A program made the position numbers and the translations under genes. Below the pieces are notes generated by a model. The model was not told the origin of the DNA. It ran no database searches and saw only the letters and a program-made list of their open reading frames with translations. Positions 8,708-10,174 of a stretch of 10,174 bases of DNA are shown piece after piece. Origin of the DNA: JADFUS01 sp036653215. Lineage in GTDB: Bacteria > Bacteroidota > Bacteroidia > Bacteroidales > Rikenellaceae. The stretch lies in the NCBI GenBank assembly GCA_036653215.1, contig JAVVUK010000060.1, forward strand, positions 1 through 10,174. Reading direction: 5' to 3'. Position 1 is the first letter of the stretch. Every line of letters starts with the position of its first letter.

Positions 8708-9157
8708 ATGAGTCCTATCTTATTGGCTTACACAGGTATAGCATTAATGCTTATCTTATCAGGTGTTGGGAGTTCTTATGGCGTAACAATCGCTGGTAAC
8801 GCATCAGTTGGTGCTATGAAGAAAAATCCGGGTGCATTCGGTAACTATCTTGTTCTTTCAGCGATGGCAGGGACACAAGGTCTTTACGGTTTTGTGGGCT
8901 ACTACATCTTCTCAGGTCTTCTTACAGATGCTATTACAAACTTACAAGCTACTGCCGTACTTGGTGGGAGTCTTGCTCTTGGTTTAGTAGCTCTATTTTC
9001 TGCTATTCGTCAAGGACAACTTTGTGCTAACGGTATAACAGGTATTGGTAATGGTAACGACCTTTTCACAAGTACTCTTATCCTTTGTGTATTCCCAGAG
9101 CTTTATGCTATCTTGGGTGTTGCTGCTGTATTTATGATCAACGGTTCTATTGCTTAA
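8708..9157 (+). CDS. atpK: V-type ATP synthase subunit K (membrane rotor ring proteolipid)
   Basis: This proteolipid, many copies of which form the rotating ion-carrying ring, has 149 aa with four membrane helices arranged as two related hairpins (about 1-72 and 80-149). The ion-binding carboxylate is Glu131 in FPELYAILG. The first hairpin has GTQGLYGF (Thr56, Gln57) and helix 3 has SAIRQGQ (Gln102). These align with Thr64, Gln65, Gln110 and Glu139 of the Enterococcus hirae Na+ V-ATPase ring, so Na+ binding is likely. It is preceded by a 39-nt A-rich gap, with no Shine-Dalgarno site, that may raise its translation relative to atpI, since the ring needs many copies per complex. It is the last gene before a strong terminator. 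Confidence 0.97.
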   Translation: MSPILLAYTGIALMLILSGVGSSYGVTIAGNASVGAMKKNPGAFGNYLVLSAMAGTQGLYGFVGYYIFSGLLTDAITNLQATAVLGGSLALGLVALFSAIRQGQLCANGITGIGNGNDLFTSTLILCVFPELYAILGVAAVFMINGSIA

Positions 9158-9179
9158 TCTACGCCTACATATAGACGAT

Positions 9180-9207
9180 AAAGGGGCTTTCTTAGAGCCC
9201 CTTTTTT
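9180..9207 (+). terminator. Strong Rho-independent terminator of the V-ATPase operon
   Basis: A stem of AAAGGGGCT (9180-9188) with AGCCCCTTT (9196-9204), loop TTCTTAG, is GC-rich in its core and is followed by a T run to 9207. It begins 22 nt after the atpK stop. It is the clearest terminator in the window. Confidence 0.93.
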
Positions 9208-9220
9208 AATACATATATTT

Positions 9221-9781
9221 ATGTCAGAAAAAGACAAAACATCAACCATTGAGCTTTTTGATGCCCTTACAGAGGAATTACGTGTTAAGTTTATGCGAGC
9301 AAAAGAGTTATTGTTTGAATATAACCACTTGCACCCTCATAAAATAGAGGAGCGAGAGGCTATAATCAGAGAGTTATTAGGTTCAATAGGGAAAACGTTT
9401 TTTATAAATCAGCCTTTTTACTGCGACTTTGGATATAACATCCACATAGGAGAAAATTTTCAGGCTAACGTTGGCGTGACGATACTCGACGGTGGAGAGG
9501 TTCGCATAGGTGATAATGTATTGATAGGTCCCAATGTAGATATATATACAGTTGGACACCCCGAAAATATAGAAGACAGAATTGCGGGTAAAGAATACTC
9601 TCTACCCATCACTATTGGCAATAATGTATGGATTGGAGGTTGTGTCGTTATCACTCCTGGTGTTACAATTGGCGAGAATAGCATCATTGGTGCCGGTTCT
9701 GTTGTGACGCACGATATCCCATCAAATGTAGTGGCTGTGGGTAACCCTTGTCATGTCCTAAGAGCCTGCAAAATAAAATAA
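9221..9781 (+). CDS. Sugar O-acetyltransferase, maltose/galactoside type (left-handed beta-helix)
   Basis: This 186-aa member of the hexapeptide-repeat acetyltransferases moves an acetyl group from acetyl-CoA to a sugar hydroxyl. The N-terminal helical cap (MRAKELLFEYN) and the region FYCDFGYNIHIGENF match the Maa/LacA family. The catalytic His is His113 in YTVGHP. Hexapeptide rungs (IGDNVLIGPNV, IGNNVWIGGCVVITPGVTIG, IIGAGSVVTHDIP) run to the terminal AVGNPCHVL. Homology to E. coli Maa covers the N-terminus, supporting ATG 9221. That start lies only 13 nt after the operon terminator, so transcription must come by read-through or from inside atpK. No terminator is visible after it. The true acceptor sugar cannot be told; a nodulation-type or cell-surface sugar acetylase is also possible. 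Confidence 0.92.
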   Translation: MSEKDKTSTIELFDALTEELRVKFMRAKELLFEYNHLHPHKIEEREAIIRELLGSIGKTFFINQPFYCDFGYNIHIGENFQANVGVTILDGGEVRIGDNVLIGPNVDIYTVGHPENIEDRIAGKEYSLPITIGNNVWIGGCVVITPGVTIGENSIIGAGSVVTHDIPSNVVAVGNPCHVLRACKIK

Positions 9782-9803
9782 AATCACTTTTTCTCAATTT
9801 TCT

Positions 9804-9834
9804 TTTGTAGTTTCAAAAATTGTCTTTATATTTG
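9804..9834 (+). promoter_or_regulatory. Perfect Bacteroidota promoter for the tRNA-Gly locus
   Basis: The -33 element TTTG (9804-9807) and -7 element TATATTTG (9827-9834) are separated by exactly 19 nt, matching the primary sigma consensus TTTG-N19-TAnnTTTG. Transcription should begin near 9841. The only gene-like sequence downstream in the window is the tRNA-Gly array, so this is taken as its promoter. Confidence 0.85.
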
Positions 9835-9840
9835 CATCAC

Positions 9841-9886
9841 GAAAAAGGATAGATAGAGCCGTTCTTTTTGGTTAGGTATGGTACTT
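9841..9886 (+). other. Untranslated leader of the tRNA transcript, with a possible hairpin
   Basis: This is the stretch between the predicted start point and the first repeat unit. 9842-9850 (AAAAAGGAT) can pair with 9861-9869 (GTTCTTTTT) using two G-U wobbles around a 10-nt loop. The stem is weak and no coding potential is evident. A role such as attenuation is only a guess. Confidence 0.3.
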
Positions 9887-9907
9887 TATTTTAGTTCTAC
9901 ACTTAAT

Positions 9908-9940
9908 GCGAAAATAGCTCAGTTGGTAGGCACGACCTTG
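9908..9940 (+). pseudogene. Broken tRNA-Gly 5' half in repeat unit 1
   Basis: Matches tRNA-Gly(GCC) from the acceptor 5' strand GCGAAAA through anticodon base 34, except for loss of one A in the 3' strand of the D stem (GGTAGGCAC in place of GGTAGAGCAC). After TTG the sequence departs entirely, so there is no T arm, no 3' acceptor strand and no complete anticodon stem. It cannot fold as a tRNA. Confidence 0.8.
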
Positions 9941-10015
9941 ACCCCCGAAGGGAAAAGAGAAAATCACGAACTTGGCAAGGATAGCATAACATGATATTTT
10001 AGTTCTACACTTAAT

Positions 10016-10048
10016 GCGAAAATAGCTCAGTTGGTAGGCACGACCTTG
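10016..10048 (+). pseudogene. Broken tRNA-Gly 5' half in repeat unit 2
   Basis: Identical copy of the half-tRNA in unit 1, carrying the same single-base deletion in the D stem and the same departure after the first anticodon base. The shared defect shows that the defective form itself was duplicated, and that the two units are not independent decays of intact tRNAs. Confidence 0.8.
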
Positions 10049-10123
10049 ACCCCCGAAGGGAAAAGAGAAAATCACGAACTTGGCAAGGATAGCATAACAT
10101 GATATTTTAGTTCTACACTTAAT

Positions 10124-10174
<51 letters not shown>

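Noticed and set aside
9908..9994. Intron-containing tRNA-Gly in each unit
   Set aside because: Removing the 34-nt insert would give an anticodon-like arm, but no T arm or 3' acceptor strand follows, the D stem is damaged, and the insert is far too short for a group I intron.

Overview
The window looks like a chromosomal segment of a Bacteroidota bacterium, most likely order Bacteroidales. Three things point there: AT-rich but codon-conservative genes, promoters of the TTTG / TAnnTTTG type (one is a perfect match with a 19-nt spacer at 9804-9834), and mostly A-rich start regions instead of Shine-Dalgarno sites. The V-type ATPase gene order E - DUF2764 - A - B - D - I - K also fits; it is the compact arrangement known from Bacteroidales, spirochaetes and chlamydiae. 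All genes are on the + strand.

Layout. (1) 1-1530: a two-gene unit. It holds the 3' part of nfo (endonuclease IV, cut by the left edge) and a HtrB/LpxL-type lysophospholipid/lipid A acyltransferase, joined by a TGATG stop-start overlap. (2) 1531-1637: a short intergenic gap with a weak terminator-like hairpin and a TAnnTTTG promoter element. (3) 1638-9157: seven genes for a V/A-type rotary ATPase, ending at a strong Rho-independent terminator (9180-9207). A3B3 is the catalytic head, D the central rotor shaft, E the peripheral stalk, and I plus the K ring the ion-translocating membrane motor. DUF2764 is the operon's uncharacterised component. No genes for the usual F, C/d or G/H subunits are present. 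K retains the side chains that bind Na+ in the Enterococcus hirae enzyme, so a Na+ motor is the better guess. (4) 9221-9781: a maltose/galactoside-type O-acetyltransferase that starts only 13 nt after that terminator. (5) 9782-10174: a tRNA locus with a perfect Bacteroidota promoter, a roughly 50-nt leader, two identical 108-bp tandem units each carrying a broken 5' half of tRNA-Gly, and then the intact 5' part of tRNA-Gly(GCC), cut by the right edge.

Most of the window is ordinary housekeeping sequence. The part that deserves a second look is the tRNA-Gly locus, where exact tandem duplication of leader plus a mutated tRNA 5' half lies between promoter and tRNA. It could be a degenerate tRNA array, a recombination scar or an assembly artefact. 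The minimal subunit set of the V-ATPase and the position of the acetyltransferase behind a terminator are secondary points. I found no CRISPR array, insertion sequence or defence system.
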